43,305 bases of DNA from an uncultured Burkholderiales bacterium (GTDB lineage: Bacteria > Pseudomonadota > Gammaproteobacteria > Burkholderiales > Burkholderiaceae_C): contig CAITYM010000095.1 in the NCBI GenBank assembly GCA_903896615.1, positions 1 to 43,305 of the forward strand. Direction: 5' to 3'. A program made the position numbers and the translations under genes. The notes under the pieces were generated by a model, which was not told the origin of the DNA, ran no database searches, and worked only from the letters and a program-made list of their open reading frames with translations. Shown in pieces: positions 1-9,471 of the stretch. The number at the start of each line of letters is the position of its first letter. The first letter of the stretch is position 1.

Positions 1-1
1 A

Positions 2-2820
2 ACAACACAAGTTAGCGCTTTGTACACGGATCAACTGAATGCGCTTACCACTTCCCAGCTGAGTGCACTCACGACTACTCAGGCAAGTGCAATCACTTCC
101 GCTCAGGTCCAAGGACTCACAACTTCGACGGTAAGTTCAATAACTCCAACGCAGATTCCAGTTCTAACCACTGATGCAATTGGCGTACTATCGACTTCAC
201 AAATTGCATCGATGTCTACAAGCCAGTTAAATGCGCTGACTTCGACTCAAATTGCGAAGCTAGCCACAGATAGAATTGCGGCATTGACCACAAATCAAGC
301 CTCCGGTCTATCAACGTCTGTGGTGAGTGCGTTGAGTTCTGCGCAGATTCATGTTCTAACTGCTAACGATATCAGTGTGTTGTCAACAAGTGATATCTCA
401 ATCTTAAGCACTCAGCAGGTTACTGCGCTTACGACCAATCAGTTAAAAGCAATCACAACGACTCAGTTAGGTAGTTTAAGTACTACGAATATTGCTGATC
501 TAACAGCAATTCAAGTCAACGGTTTGTCCACTACCTTTGCAAGTTCACTTACGACAACTCAGTTGCAAGCTATTACCGCTACAAATATGGGGTATTTGAA
601 CCAGAATGATCTTGCTGCTTTGACCACGAGTCAAGTTCAGGCGCTTACTACTGTCCAAGCTCAAGCATTGTCTGGCGCACAGTACAACGCCTTCACCAGT
701 TCACAAGTATCGGTACTGACAACGACGGATATAGCTGTAATTACTAATTCGGAAGTTAACTATTTGTCAACTGCTACAGTTAACGCATTGTCAACTGATC
801 AAATGCAAGCCTTTAGCGGCGATCAGTTTGCACAGTTGTCCACAGCTGTCATTGCAGCCTTAACGACTTCACAAGTAAGTGCAATCAATACAGCTCAGGC
901 CAGTGCGATGAGTCCAGATCAACTCAATGCCCTAACCACCAGTGAATTGGCTTACTTCGGTACTACAGATGTTGCTGCATTGACCACTTCGCAAATTATT
1001 GGACTCAGTACGACTTTGCTCAATTCTTTGAGTACTACTCAGGCTCAAGCTCTGACAACAACTTCAATTGCAAATCTGACAACAAGTGGAGTCCAAGCAC
1101 TCAGCACGTCATCTATCTCGGTTTTATCACCCACACAGGTAGCTGCATTTACAACGGATCAGTTTAATGCTTTAACTACGAGCGAATTAGCAAGTCTTAA
1201 TACTGCAGACATTGCGAGCTTGAGCTCCTCACAAGTCAAAGGACTTAGTACAGCGACAGTCAATTCCTTGACGACGACGCAGGTTGCCTCTTTCTCAAGC
1301 GCCACAGTTCCTTACCTGAGTACCGCAGTAGTTAATGCCTTGACCACAGCTCAAGTTGCTGCGCTGACCACTACCCAAGTGCAGTCCATGGCTACGGCTC
1401 AACTCAAAGCGTTGACCACCTCTGGGCTCACAAGTCTTACGACAGCAGATATTGCTGCTCTAACAACTACTCAGGTCTATGGTCTATCGACAGCCAATGT
1501 TAACGCCTTGACAACTGCGCAGGCGCAGGCTCTCACCACGACTGATTTGGTGGTGCTCAATACCTCTGAAGTAGTGGCTTTAAGTACTTCCAGTGTCGCA
1601 GCGCTTACGACCACACAAGCAGGCGCTTTGTTGACCAGTCAAATTAATGCGTTGACGACGACACAACTTAATAGTTTGTCGACTACGGACGCTGGAGCAC
1701 TGACCTCTTCGCAGGTTAATGGTCTGAGCACGAGCACAGTATTTAATTTAACAACTTCCCAAGTGCAGGCACTCTCAACTACTGCTGTACTAGGATTCAC
1801 GACCGCAGGAATTGCAGCCTTGGGTACAAGTAATGTGGCTGCACTCACCACGGCACAAGTTGCTGGATTGACAACTACACAAGTGGCTGCTTTAACGACT
1901 AGCGAATTGAATGCATTCACTACAAGTGAATTGGTGGCTTTGAGTACAACTGAGGTTGCTGCTTTAACTACAGCACAATTAAGTGGTTTGAATACGGCAA
2001 CTGTTACGACTCTCACGACGACTCAGATCCCCAATTTGACTACTCAAGGTATAGCAGCCCTCAGCACCACAGCAGTGTCTTCCTTGACTACGTCTCAAGT
2101 ACCGGCAATTACAGTTGGACAGTTGAATGCGCTCACCACCTCGCAGGTTGTCAATCTGAGCACCTCAAGTGTTGCTGCTTTGACCACAGCGCAGGTCGCA
2201 GGAATTTCCACGAGTGTTGTGTTTAACCTTACAACTTCGCAGGTTGCTGCGCTCACCACTTCTGGGGTAGCTGCTTTGACAACTTCAGGGATCGCTGCGA
2301 TGACGACGACTGAGGTCAGTGCATTTACAACCTCGCAAGCTGTTAACTTGTCCACTTCTCAACTGAACGCTATGACCTCCTACGGTTTGGTTGGCCTAAG
2401 TACTTCTGATGTAGCGGCTCTAACGACTACACAGATATCTGGCATCGCTACATCGACTGTATTTGGACTCAGCTCAACACAGGTTCAAGCGCTTACAACT
2501 ACTCAGCTTAATTCGTTGACCACGAGTGAGATTGCTAATTTAAATACTGCCGGTGTGCAGGCTTTGACTACAACTCAAATTTCTAATTTGACGACGACAA
2601 ACCTGAATGCATTAACCACCTCACAGTTCCAGTCGTTATCTACTAGTAGCGTTCAAGCGCTCACGACAACGCAAATTTTGAATCTGAGCACTGCTGATTA
2701 TTCTGCGTTTACGACAACTCAGGCTTCATCGTTGACTACAACTCAAACGATGACACTTACCAGAGACGATTGGGTAGCTTTGGGTACAGCAAATATTCAA
2801 GCTTTGCCGCAAAACTCAAT
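2..2820 (+). repeat. 24-bp tandem repeat array (octapeptide coding) with a 240-bp superperiod
   Basis: About 117 degenerate 24-bp units encode the octads. A higher-order period is visible: Gly- or Tyr-initiated octads such as GLSTTLLN, GLSTATVN, GLSTANVN and GLSTSTVF begin at 1001, 1241, 1481 and 1721, exactly 240 bp (10 octads, 80 residues) apart. The same phase continues at 521, 761, 2201, 2441 and 2681; near 1961 the Gly octad is displaced by one unit to 1985. A T-x-D-[I/V]-A octad usually sits two units before the Gly octad. The DNA copies are divergent, so the array is old or under protein-level selection and not a recent expansion. Confidence 0.85.
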
Positions 2821-3763
2821 TACACCGATCGTATTGGATTTAACTGGTGTAGACGCACTGAGCACAGCTAATGCTGCAGGATTAACACCTCAAGCTCTGT
2901 CTGTATTGACCTCAACAGGCACATCCTCTGGTATTCAAACCCAGGAAATTGGTGCCTCTGGAGTTACATTTGACTTAGGTAACACAGGTGCAAACAATGC
3001 CAATGTTGGCTGGATAACAGTAGGCGAGGGCTTCCTTGTTGATCTTCCCCAAGGTGCAACGACTATTACAAATGGTTCAGAGCTATTTGGATCGGCCACT
3101 GTGTTGCCAAACGGTCAAACAGCTCCAAACGGATTTGCCGCTCTGTCTGCCTTTGTCAGCAACGGTAAGGACGTGATTGATGCAAGTGATCCAATATTTA
3201 ACCAACTTGAAGTTTGGGTGGATACTGGTACCGGCGGAGCCAATGGCACGACCCCAGTGGGCACATTATTTACACTGTCACAGTTGAACATTCAGTCCCT
3301 CAATTTGAATGCAACAGCCGTAGATCAGTCCAATAACGGTAACACTATCGGTCTAATTTCTAGCTTTACCACCACAGACGGTAAAACCCACGAGATGGCT
3401 GATGTTTGGTTGACCTCAGCGGCGGCTCCAAGCCCTGCGAACTCAATCAACCAGCTCACAAGTGCACTGAGCCAGTACGCTTCAACGGGTGCAAGCACTA
3501 ACCCATCTGGCGCAACAGCTCTTGGGGTTACGGGAGCAGGCGCATCAGGTGGAGCTGGCACAAGTTCAGCGGTGGGAGCAAGTTCCGCTTCAGTCTTGGC
3601 AAGCGCGCTCAGCCAGTACAACGCAAACGGACAGTTGGTTGCAAGTACGGTACCTAGTACCCAGGTTGCAAGTTCTGTAAGTTCGACACCTACATCACAG
3701 TTGTTAGGCCAGGCAAGCACTACCCAGGTCACTGTTACTAAAAATGGTAATAGTTCGTCCTAA
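2..3763 (+). CDS. Giant Ser/Thr-rich octapeptide-repeat protein with RTX-type C-terminal domain, probable type I secretion substrate (5' partial)
   Basis: The frame is open to the left edge (codons from base 2 read TTQVSALYTDQLN), so the true start lies outside the window and the TTG at 20 is only an internal Leu codon. About 117 octads follow with pattern [A/G/S/N]-L-[S/T]-T-x-[Q/D/E]-[V/I/L]-x, up to about base 2820. The C-terminal part starts at PIVLDLTG and contains GWI, NGSELFG, NGFAAL, DVIDASD, LEVWVDTG and a final TDGKTHEMADVWL block. That is the layout of the conserved domain near the C-terminus of many RTX/FrpC-like type I substrates, but most Asp/Gly calcium-loop residues are replaced. 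The tail is Ser/Gly-rich and carries two ALSQY motifs, the second followed by NANGQL, matching the paralogue downstream. With a type I exporter 3.5 kb downstream, export is the best inference. Surface layer, adhesin or matrix roles cannot be told apart from sequence. Confidence 0.8.
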   Translation, partial: TTQVSALYTDQLNALTTSQLSALTTTQASAITSAQVQGLTTSTVSSITPTQIPVLTTDAIGVLSTSQIASMSTSQLNALTSTQIAKLATDRIAALTTNQASGLSTSVVSALSSAQIHVLTANDISVLSTSDISILSTQQVTALTTNQLKAITTTQLGSLSTTNIADLTAIQVNGLSTTFASSLTTTQLQAITATNMGYLNQNDLAALTTSQVQALTTVQAQALSGAQYNAFTSSQVSVLTTTDIAVITNSEVNYLSTATVNALSTDQMQAFSGDQFAQLSTAVIAALTTSQVSAINTAQASAMSPDQLNALTTSELAYFGTTDVAALTTSQIIGLSTTLLNSLSTTQAQALTTTSIANLTTSGVQALSTSSISVLSPTQVAAFTTDQFNALTTSELASLNTADIASLSSSQVKGLSTATVNSLTTTQVASFSSATVPYLSTAVVNALTTAQVAALTTTQVQSMATAQLKALTTSGLTSLTTADIAALTTTQVYGLSTANVNALTTAQAQALTTTDLVVLNTSEVVALSTSSVAALTTTQAGALLTSQINALTTTQLNSLSTTDAGALTSSQVNGLSTSTVFNLTTSQVQALSTTAVLGFTTAGIAALGTSNVAALTTAQVAGLTTTQVAALTTSELNAFTTSELVALSTTEVAALTTAQLSGLNTATVTTLTTTQIPNLTTQGIAALSTTAVSSLTTSQVPAITVGQLNALTTSQVVNLSTSSVAALTTAQVAGISTSVVFNLTTSQVAALTTSGVAALTTSGIAAMTTTEVSAFTTSQAVNLSTSQLNAMTSYGLVGLSTSDVAALTTTQISGIATSTVFGLSSTQVQALTTTQLNSLTTSEIANLNTAGVQALTTTQISNLTTTNLNALTTSQFQSLSTSSVQALTTTQILNLSTADYSAFTTTQASSLTTTQTMTLTRDDWVALGTANIQALPQNSITPIVLDLTGVDALSTANAAGLTPQALSVLTSTGTSSGIQTQEIGASGVTFDLGNTGANNANVGWITVGEGFLVDLPQGATTITNGSELFGSATVLPNGQTAPNGFAALSAFVSNGKDVIDASDPIFNQLEVWVDTGTGGANGTTPVGTLFTLSQLNIQSLNLNATAVDQSNNGNTIGLISSFTTTDGKTHEMADVWLTSAAAPSPANSINQLTSALSQYASTGASTNPSGATALGVTGAGASGGAGTSSAVGASSASVLASALSQYNANGQLVASTVPSTQVASSVSSTPTSQLLGQASTTQVTVTKNGNSSS

Positions 3764-3797
3764 GATTGAGGGCTCAAGGTGCACTGTGTATGAATTT

Positions 3798-3854
3798 GGG
3801 TCATTAAATCAGACCCCATAACCTGAGTTATTACTAACTCGGGTTATGGGGAGT
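3798..3854 (+). promoter_or_regulatory. Strong stem-loop between the two repeat-protein genes, with a competing shorter hairpin
   Basis: Bases 3814-3830 and 3835-3851 form a 17-bp stem with one mismatch and a TTAC loop. A shorter alternative pairing, GGTC plus flanking G (3798-3802) with GACCC (3812-3816), shares bases with the long stem, so the two are mutually exclusive. No T-run follows the long stem, so a classical intrinsic terminator is not supported. An mRNA-stability or processing element between two co-oriented substrate genes, or a REP-like palindrome, fits as well. Confidence 0.5.
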
Positions 3855-3958
3855 CCTTGGGCTGTGAATTTATCCATTATTGGCGCTCAGCCACCTATAC
3901 TTCAGTTTGGGCAAGTCAGGTCGATTTAATATAGTCGTCTTATCGGTGGGTAAACAAA

Positions 3959-6900
3959 TTGTCTGTAATCCAAATCAACTCGTCCTATCAGCTTTCCAGG
4001 CTTGGTACGGCTGCCCTTGCTAGCATACCGACTAGCCAGTGGAGCGCGCTGACGACTGATATTTTGACGGGTCTGAGTTCTGCGCAAATCGGTGCGCTAA
4101 CGGGTGACCAAATCCGAGCCACTACGCAGGCTCAGCTGCAGGCAATGTCTACGAATTTGCTCTCTAAATTGTCAACCCAACAATTTAGTGCTTTCTCAGT
4201 AGCCCAAATTCAAGAGTTGAGTATTGATCAGTTGGGGGTTTTGACTAACCTTGATATCCAAGCTTTAGATCCAAGCGTGATCTTAGGTCTATCGTCCAGT
4301 ACTTTTGCTAATTTAAAGACCTCACAACTTGCGGCCTTGAGCTTAACTGAATGGGCAAGTGTCACATCCTCGCAGTTGAGAGCACTCTCGACACTGCAGA
4401 TACAAAGTTTGGGTAGTGCAGACCTCGCCTCCATTACGGATACCTCAATGGTCGGCCTGAGCACTGCACACATACAAGCGCTATCTACAAAACAGTTACA
4501 AGCATTTTTGACGGACCAAATAGCGCAACTCTCTGTCGCTCAGGTGCAGGCGATGAGTGTTAAACAGCTCCAGTCGCTCAGCTCGGCTGACTTTACGTCC
4601 CTGACACAATCAGTTATTGCAGGTTTAACCAGTACTCAAGTTGCAGGACTGAATGTTTTAGATATTGCTGCTTTAAATGAAGCACAGATCAACGCCCTAA
4701 CTACTGCGCAATTAGCGATGTTGAATCTCTCCCAGATTCAAGGTCTAACAACAGATTCGCTACAAACCCTCTCCAACCCTCAAATTGCTGCGCTAAGTTC
4801 ACAGCAAATAAGTGCGCTTACCTCTGTGCAAATTAGTGGTTTGAACAACGGGTTTACTCAGTCTTTAACGAGTGTTCAATTCGCTGGCATTAAAGCAACT
4901 GAGGTACAGTATTTATCCACAGACGTTATCTCCAATTTATTGACCCAAGATGTTGCAGCGATGACAACATCGATGATTGCTAACTTATCTAATACTCAGT
5001 TGGCTGCATGGAATCAGACCAATACTGGATACTTATCTCAATCACAACTGCAAGCGCTTGGATCTTCGCAAATCAAGAATTTAACGACTGGGTTTTTAAC
5101 GAGCCTTAGTGACAATCAGATATCAGAGCTAAGCACTAAACAGTTATCTTATCTCACGACGCCGCAGTTGCAGTCGTTTTTGACGGATCAAATTGAGTCG
5201 CTCACTAACACACAAATTGCAAGCTTGACAACAACCGATATTGCATCACTGACAACGGTACAAATGCAGTCACTGGTTGGTTATCAACTTAACTCACTCA
5301 GCAGTGCGCAGTGGCAACAACTAAGTACCTCTCAGGTGAGTGCTTTAAGTACAACTCAAATAACTGAACTTGGGACTGCGGCAATAGGTAACTTAAGCAC
5401 TGCATTTTTAAATGAGCTCTCTACAAGTCAACTTCAGACACTGAGTATTTGGCAGGTTGGAGATCTGAGTAATGCACTTATCAATACGCTATCTACTTCT
5501 ACTGTTGCTAACTTAACAGCTGGACAACTACAAGCGCTGAAGAGTACCCAAATTGCTGCACTTTCAACGCTTAATATTGCATCAATGAGCACTGCCCAGT
5601 TAACAGCTTTAACGCCCACAGCTCTGCTTGGTCTATCTTCGGCAGACATCAAAGTTTTAACTACAGGGCAGGTAAGTTCGTTAACAACCGTCCAGGTTAA
5701 AGGGCTGTCAACGCTTCAAATTTCCTCGCTAACCTTCCAAGATGTTGCTGCGCTTACTACTGCGCAGTTAAGTGCTTTAAATTTAATCCAACTCAACCAA
5801 ATCAGTCCTACAGCCATTGCTAGCTTTACAACAACTGATGTAGCTCTACTTGGGACGAGTGCGATCGTGGGGCTAAGTTCTAATCAACTAAGCTACTTAA
5901 CTACACAAGATATTGCAGCACTAAGTACGTTACAAATCTCAATCATGGTGCCCTCTAAGATTATTGGGTTAACTTCTGCGCAACTGGGGGCAATGACGAC
6001 CAGTCAGATTCAACACTTGGGATCTGCTCAATTGGGTGCTATCAGCCCGCCAAGTCTTGCCGGTTTTAGTACAGCTCAATTAGCCAGCCTTACACCAGCT
6101 CAAAAAATTGGTATCAGTAATACTCAACTGGGTAAGCTCAGTACAGCTCAAATCGCAGCGCTCGGTGCAATTACTCCTATTGTTTTGGATTTGACCGGCG
6201 TAGAAGCACTTAGCACTGCAAATGTGGCGGGTTTATCTTCTTCGGCTTTTTCTGTATTGACATCAACTACTCCCTCATCTGGCATAAAGACTGAACAAAT
6301 AGGCAAGTCTGGAGTGACTTTCGATTTGGGTAACACTGGGGCAAGTAATGCGAGTGTAGGGTGGATTACACCGGGTGAAGGCTTCCTAGTTGACCTGCCT
6401 CCTGGTGCTACCACAATCACCAATGGCTCTCAGCTCTTTGGTTCTGCAACTGTATTGCCCAATGGTCAGACGGCGTCTAATGGATTTGCAGCTCTATCTG
6501 CATTTGCTCAACAAGGGGCAACAGTTATAGACGCAAACAATCCTATATTTAATCAGCTACAGGTTTGGGTAGATACCGGCGCGCCCACACTTGATAGCAA
6601 CGGATCAGAAATTAACGCATCAGCCGGGGACTCTTTAAACGTAAATACTGCACCTGTTGGAACACTCTTTACTTTGGCTCAGCTTAACATTGAGTCCTTA
6701 AGCTTAACCCCAACTGTAGTTAACGAGTCTAGTAACGGAAATACGATTGGGCTCAAATCCAGCTATACAACAACAGACGGTAAGACCCATGAAATGGCGG
6801 ACGTCTGGTTGGCCTCAACTGCAGCAACATCCACTGCAGTCAATCAGTTGACACAAGCCTTGAGCGAGTATACGAACGGCGGGGCAGGTAATTCATTGCT

Positions 6901-7186
6901 CCCGGCAACAACTCAATCTTCAATCCAAACTCAGAGTGCATCCCCTGGGCAAGGTTTAGCCTCAAATAACCAACTGCCAACTTCGAGTCATTTGTCTGTT
7001 TTAAGTAACATTTTGAGTCAATATGATCAAAATGGCCAATTGTTAGGCGGAATCTCCTCGGCTCAGCAATTAATGGGTGGCGGTGTAGCGGGTATAGCCG
7101 GATCAAGTGTTAATGCACTCGCTGGAGCGGCTAACCCGAATAGTTCTACAAATTGCGCATCCGTAGTGCTTGTGAAAGGCGGGTGA
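3959..7186 (+). CDS. Second Ser/Thr-rich octapeptide-repeat protein with RTX-type C-terminal domain, probable type I secretion substrate
   Basis: This 1075-residue protein begins at TTG, with GGTGGG about 8 nt upstream; no better ATG is available. About 91 octads run from residue 13 to about 740, more varied than in the upstream paralogue (Trp, Lys and Gln occur more often). Gly octads at bases 4286, 4454 and 4622 are 168 bp apart (7 octads), unlike the 10-octad period of the paralogue. The C-terminal domain (from about residue 740) repeats PIVLDLTG, GWITPGEGFLVDLP, NGSQLFG, NGFAALSAF, VIDANNPIFNQLQVWVDTG and TDGKTHEMADVWL nearly word for word, then a tail with LTQALSEY and ILSQYDQNGQLLGG. 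The C-terminal domain is far better conserved between the two proteins than the repeats, which points to a role in export or anchoring. No N-terminal signal peptide is visible, as expected for type I export. Confidence 0.82.
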   Translation: MSVIQINSSYQLSRLGTAALASIPTSQWSALTTDILTGLSSAQIGALTGDQIRATTQAQLQAMSTNLLSKLSTQQFSAFSVAQIQELSIDQLGVLTNLDIQALDPSVILGLSSSTFANLKTSQLAALSLTEWASVTSSQLRALSTLQIQSLGSADLASITDTSMVGLSTAHIQALSTKQLQAFLTDQIAQLSVAQVQAMSVKQLQSLSSADFTSLTQSVIAGLTSTQVAGLNVLDIAALNEAQINALTTAQLAMLNLSQIQGLTTDSLQTLSNPQIAALSSQQISALTSVQISGLNNGFTQSLTSVQFAGIKATEVQYLSTDVISNLLTQDVAAMTTSMIANLSNTQLAAWNQTNTGYLSQSQLQALGSSQIKNLTTGFLTSLSDNQISELSTKQLSYLTTPQLQSFLTDQIESLTNTQIASLTTTDIASLTTVQMQSLVGYQLNSLSSAQWQQLSTSQVSALSTTQITELGTAAIGNLSTAFLNELSTSQLQTLSIWQVGDLSNALINTLSTSTVANLTAGQLQALKSTQIAALSTLNIASMSTAQLTALTPTALLGLSSADIKVLTTGQVSSLTTVQVKGLSTLQISSLTFQDVAALTTAQLSALNLIQLNQISPTAIASFTTTDVALLGTSAIVGLSSNQLSYLTTQDIAALSTLQISIMVPSKIIGLTSAQLGAMTTSQIQHLGSAQLGAISPPSLAGFSTAQLASLTPAQKIGISNTQLGKLSTAQIAALGAITPIVLDLTGVEALSTANVAGLSSSAFSVLTSTTPSSGIKTEQIGKSGVTFDLGNTGASNASVGWITPGEGFLVDLPPGATTITNGSQLFGSATVLPNGQTASNGFAALSAFAQQGATVIDANNPIFNQLQVWVDTGAPTLDSNGSEINASAGDSLNVNTAPVGTLFTLAQLNIESLSLTPTVVNESSNGNTIGLKSSYTTTDGKTHEMADVWLASTAATSTAVNQLTQALSEYTNGGAGNSLLPATTQSSIQTQSASPGQGLASNNQLPTSSHLSVLSNILSQYDQNGQLLGGISSAQQLMGGGVAGIAGSSVNALAGAANPNSSTNCASVVLVKGG

Positions 7187-7338
7187 GCCATCTAGAAGCT
7201 AAAATGACTCTTTCAGTACGGGTGAGTCTTTGGCGCGTTATAAATTTGGATCCAATTGGCAATTAGTTTGTCATTCGATTCAGTTTTTAGGCTGAGCTCG
7301 CTGGTTCTCAGTAATTAATAGAAAGTAAAAAACTAAAA

Positions 7339-9471
7339 GTGTCTATTCACACCTCAATTCAGTGTCTAACCGTTGTTGCTAAACATTTTGGTGTTCCGGC
7401 TATAGCGGAGCGTATTGAGCAAGAAAATGCTTTGGCAGGGCGGGAGCCCTCTGCCCAAGAGCTGATCAGGATAGCAAGCAACATTAGCTTAAAGGCTAAG
7501 TTTGATCAATTAAGTTTTACAGAATTACTTGAGTTAACGGGCGTGTTTCCCATACTCGTTAAATTAAAGGATGATGAATACTGCATAGTTGCCGGTGTAT
7601 CTAACACACCAGGGCGTGAATTTATTGTGGTTCTTGATCCCAAAGATCCACAGGCATCGGTCAAGGAGATGCCTTTTACTGAATTTCAGTCTATTTGGTC
7701 TGGTCGTGTAGTGTTTGTTAAAAGAGTTTATAAGTTAACAGACGAAGATCAGCCTTTTGGACTTTTATGGTTTTTGCCGGAGATTTTTAAGCAAAAGCAT
7801 ACTTTTCGCGACATTGCAATAACCAACTTTGTTTTAAGTATCTTGGGACTTAGTTCCGCTATATTTACGCAACTTGTGATCGATAAGGTTTTAGTGCATG
7901 AGAGTAAGTCAACTCTTTGGGTACTGACGATTGGTATTTTTATTGCGATTATCTTCGAGGTGGTATTTACCTATTTGCGTCAGTATTTGTTGCTAGACGC
8001 AACCAACAAGATTGATATGAAGCTCAATCGTCGCACCTTCGCTCATCTTTTGTCCTTGCCCATTGAGTATTTTGAGAGAAATACGGCTGGACTGGTGGTA
8101 CGCCAGATGCAGCAAATCCAAAGTGTTAGGGCTTTTTTAACTGGCAGTATGTTTTTTACTGTTCTTGAGATCGTCTCGTTTATAGTCTTTTTGCCCGTAC
8201 TGTTCATGTATTCATTTAAGCTCACGCTTATTGTGATCTTGATTGCTCTGTGTATGGGTTTGGTCGTTTTATTGCTGATCAAGCCCTTTATGTCTAGGCT
8301 TGAGAACTTGTCCGCTGCCGAGAGTTTAAGGCAGGGTATGTTGGTTGAGTCTATTCACGGTATCCGAACCGTCAAGTCCCTTGCCCTAGAGCCCTTACAG
8401 CGTAAGAACTGGGATCAAAGGTCTGCGAACTCAGTGATGCTGAACTTTAGCGTCATGAAAATATCTTTCTCCGCCCAAGTTGTAACTCAGTTCTTGCAAA
8501 GAATTATGCCAATCGCCATCATCTTCTTTGGTGCGTTGGACGTCTTTGATAAACAGTTGACAGTTGGTGCGCTAATCTCCTTTCAGATGATGTCTGGGCG
8601 TGTGGTGACACCCATTGTTCAGTTTGTTGGACTGATTCACGAGTACCAGCAAACCATGATCGCAGTTCGCATGCTGGGTGGGATGATGAATCACCCCTCA
8701 GAGCGTCAGTCAACTTCTGGACTAAGACCTGTAATCAAAGGGCATATTACTTTTCAAGACGTCTCATTCAAGTACCCTGGTGCTACGTTTTATGCACTCA
8801 ATAAACTTAACTTGAATATCAATTCAGGCGAGATCATCGGTATAGTTGGCAAAAGTGGTTCAGGTAAATCCACCTTCACAAAGTTGATTCAAAGTTTGTA
8901 CCAAGTCCAAGATGGTTTGATTCGCTTTGATGGGGTTGATATTAGAGAATTAGATCTTTACTATTTGCGTAAAAATATCGGTGTTGTGTTGCAAGAGAAC
9001 TTTATTTTTAAAGGCACCATTAAGGAAAATATATCTATTACCAAACCGGACGCTTCGTTTGAGGAGGTGGTCCGGGTTTCCCAAATCGCTGGGGCAGATG
9101 AGTTTATTGAAAAACTCCCCCAGGGCTACGATACAAACCTTGAGGAGAACGGGACTAATCTCTCGGGTGGACAGCGACAGCGTCTGGCCATCGCTCGTGC
9201 AATTTTGAACCAACCCCGAGTTCTCATTTTTGACGAGGCATCCAGCGCGCTTGATCCTGAAAGTGAAGTTATCTTTATGGATAATTTAGCCAAGATCGCT
9301 GCTGGAAGAACAGTTATTATTGTGAGCCACAGGCTCTCTACCTTGGTTCACTCGGACAGAATCTTTTTCTTTGAAAACGGAAAAATCCTGGACTCTGCAC
9401 CGCATAAACAGTTGCTCACACAGTGCAAAGAGTACGCCCACCTTTGGTATCAACAGAACGGCAGATCATGA
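7339..9471 (+). CDS. Type I secretion ABC transporter (HlyB/PrtD class) with degenerate C39-like domain
   Basis: This 710-residue inner-membrane exporter probably moves the octad proteins in one step across the envelope. Residues 1-130 resemble the peptidase C39-like fold (CLTVVAKHFG near the start), but the catalytic Cys position and the usual His are absent (EYCIVAGV where H-[FY]-V-V is expected). This is therefore a non-proteolytic C39-like domain as in HlyB, and not a double-glycine leader peptidase. Residues about 155-440 carry the transmembrane segments. The nucleotide-binding domain has Walker A GKSGSGKST (about 503), signature LSGGQ (about 607), Walker B VLIFDEASS (about 628) and the H-loop SHR (about 664). 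The start is GTG with a weak GAAAG upstream. It overlaps the fusion-protein gene by ATGA. Confidence 0.9.
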   Translation: MSIHTSIQCLTVVAKHFGVPAIAERIEQENALAGREPSAQELIRIASNISLKAKFDQLSFTELLELTGVFPILVKLKDDEYCIVAGVSNTPGREFIVVLDPKDPQASVKEMPFTEFQSIWSGRVVFVKRVYKLTDEDQPFGLLWFLPEIFKQKHTFRDIAITNFVLSILGLSSAIFTQLVIDKVLVHESKSTLWVLTIGIFIAIIFEVVFTYLRQYLLLDATNKIDMKLNRRTFAHLLSLPIEYFERNTAGLVVRQMQQIQSVRAFLTGSMFFTVLEIVSFIVFLPVLFMYSFKLTLIVILIALCMGLVVLLLIKPFMSRLENLSAAESLRQGMLVESIHGIRTVKSLALEPLQRKNWDQRSANSVMLNFSVMKISFSAQVVTQFLQRIMPIAIIFFGALDVFDKQLTVGALISFQMMSGRVVTPIVQFVGLIHEYQQTMIAVRMLGGMMNHPSERQSTSGLRPVIKGHITFQDVSFKYPGATFYALNKLNLNINSGEIIGIVGKSGSGKSTFTKLIQSLYQVQDGLIRFDGVDIRELDLYYLRKNIGVVLQENFIFKGTIKENISITKPDASFEEVVRVSQIAGADEFIEKLPQGYDTNLEENGTNLSGGQRQRLAIARAILNQPRVLIFDEASSALDPESEVIFMDNLAKIAAGRTVIIVSHRLSTLVHSDRIFFFENGKILDSAPHKQLLTQCKEYAHLWYQQNGRS

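Noticed and set aside
1639..2355. Reverse-strand open frames across the octad arrays
   Set aside because: They are antisense shadows of the 24-bp periodic repeat, with a simple VV-x-A-type periodic translation and no start signals.
2..2820. CRISPR-like array
   Set aside because: The period is 24 bp without spacers, the units are degenerate, and the frame codes a continuous protein.
20..3763. TTG at 20 as the real start of the first gene
   Set aside because: The octad frame is open up to base 2 and continues the repeat, so the gene is cut by the window edge.
7257..7272. Possible sigma-54 promoter upstream of the ABC transporter
   Set aside because: TGGCAATTAGTTTGTC lacks the C of the -12 GC, so the match is too weak.
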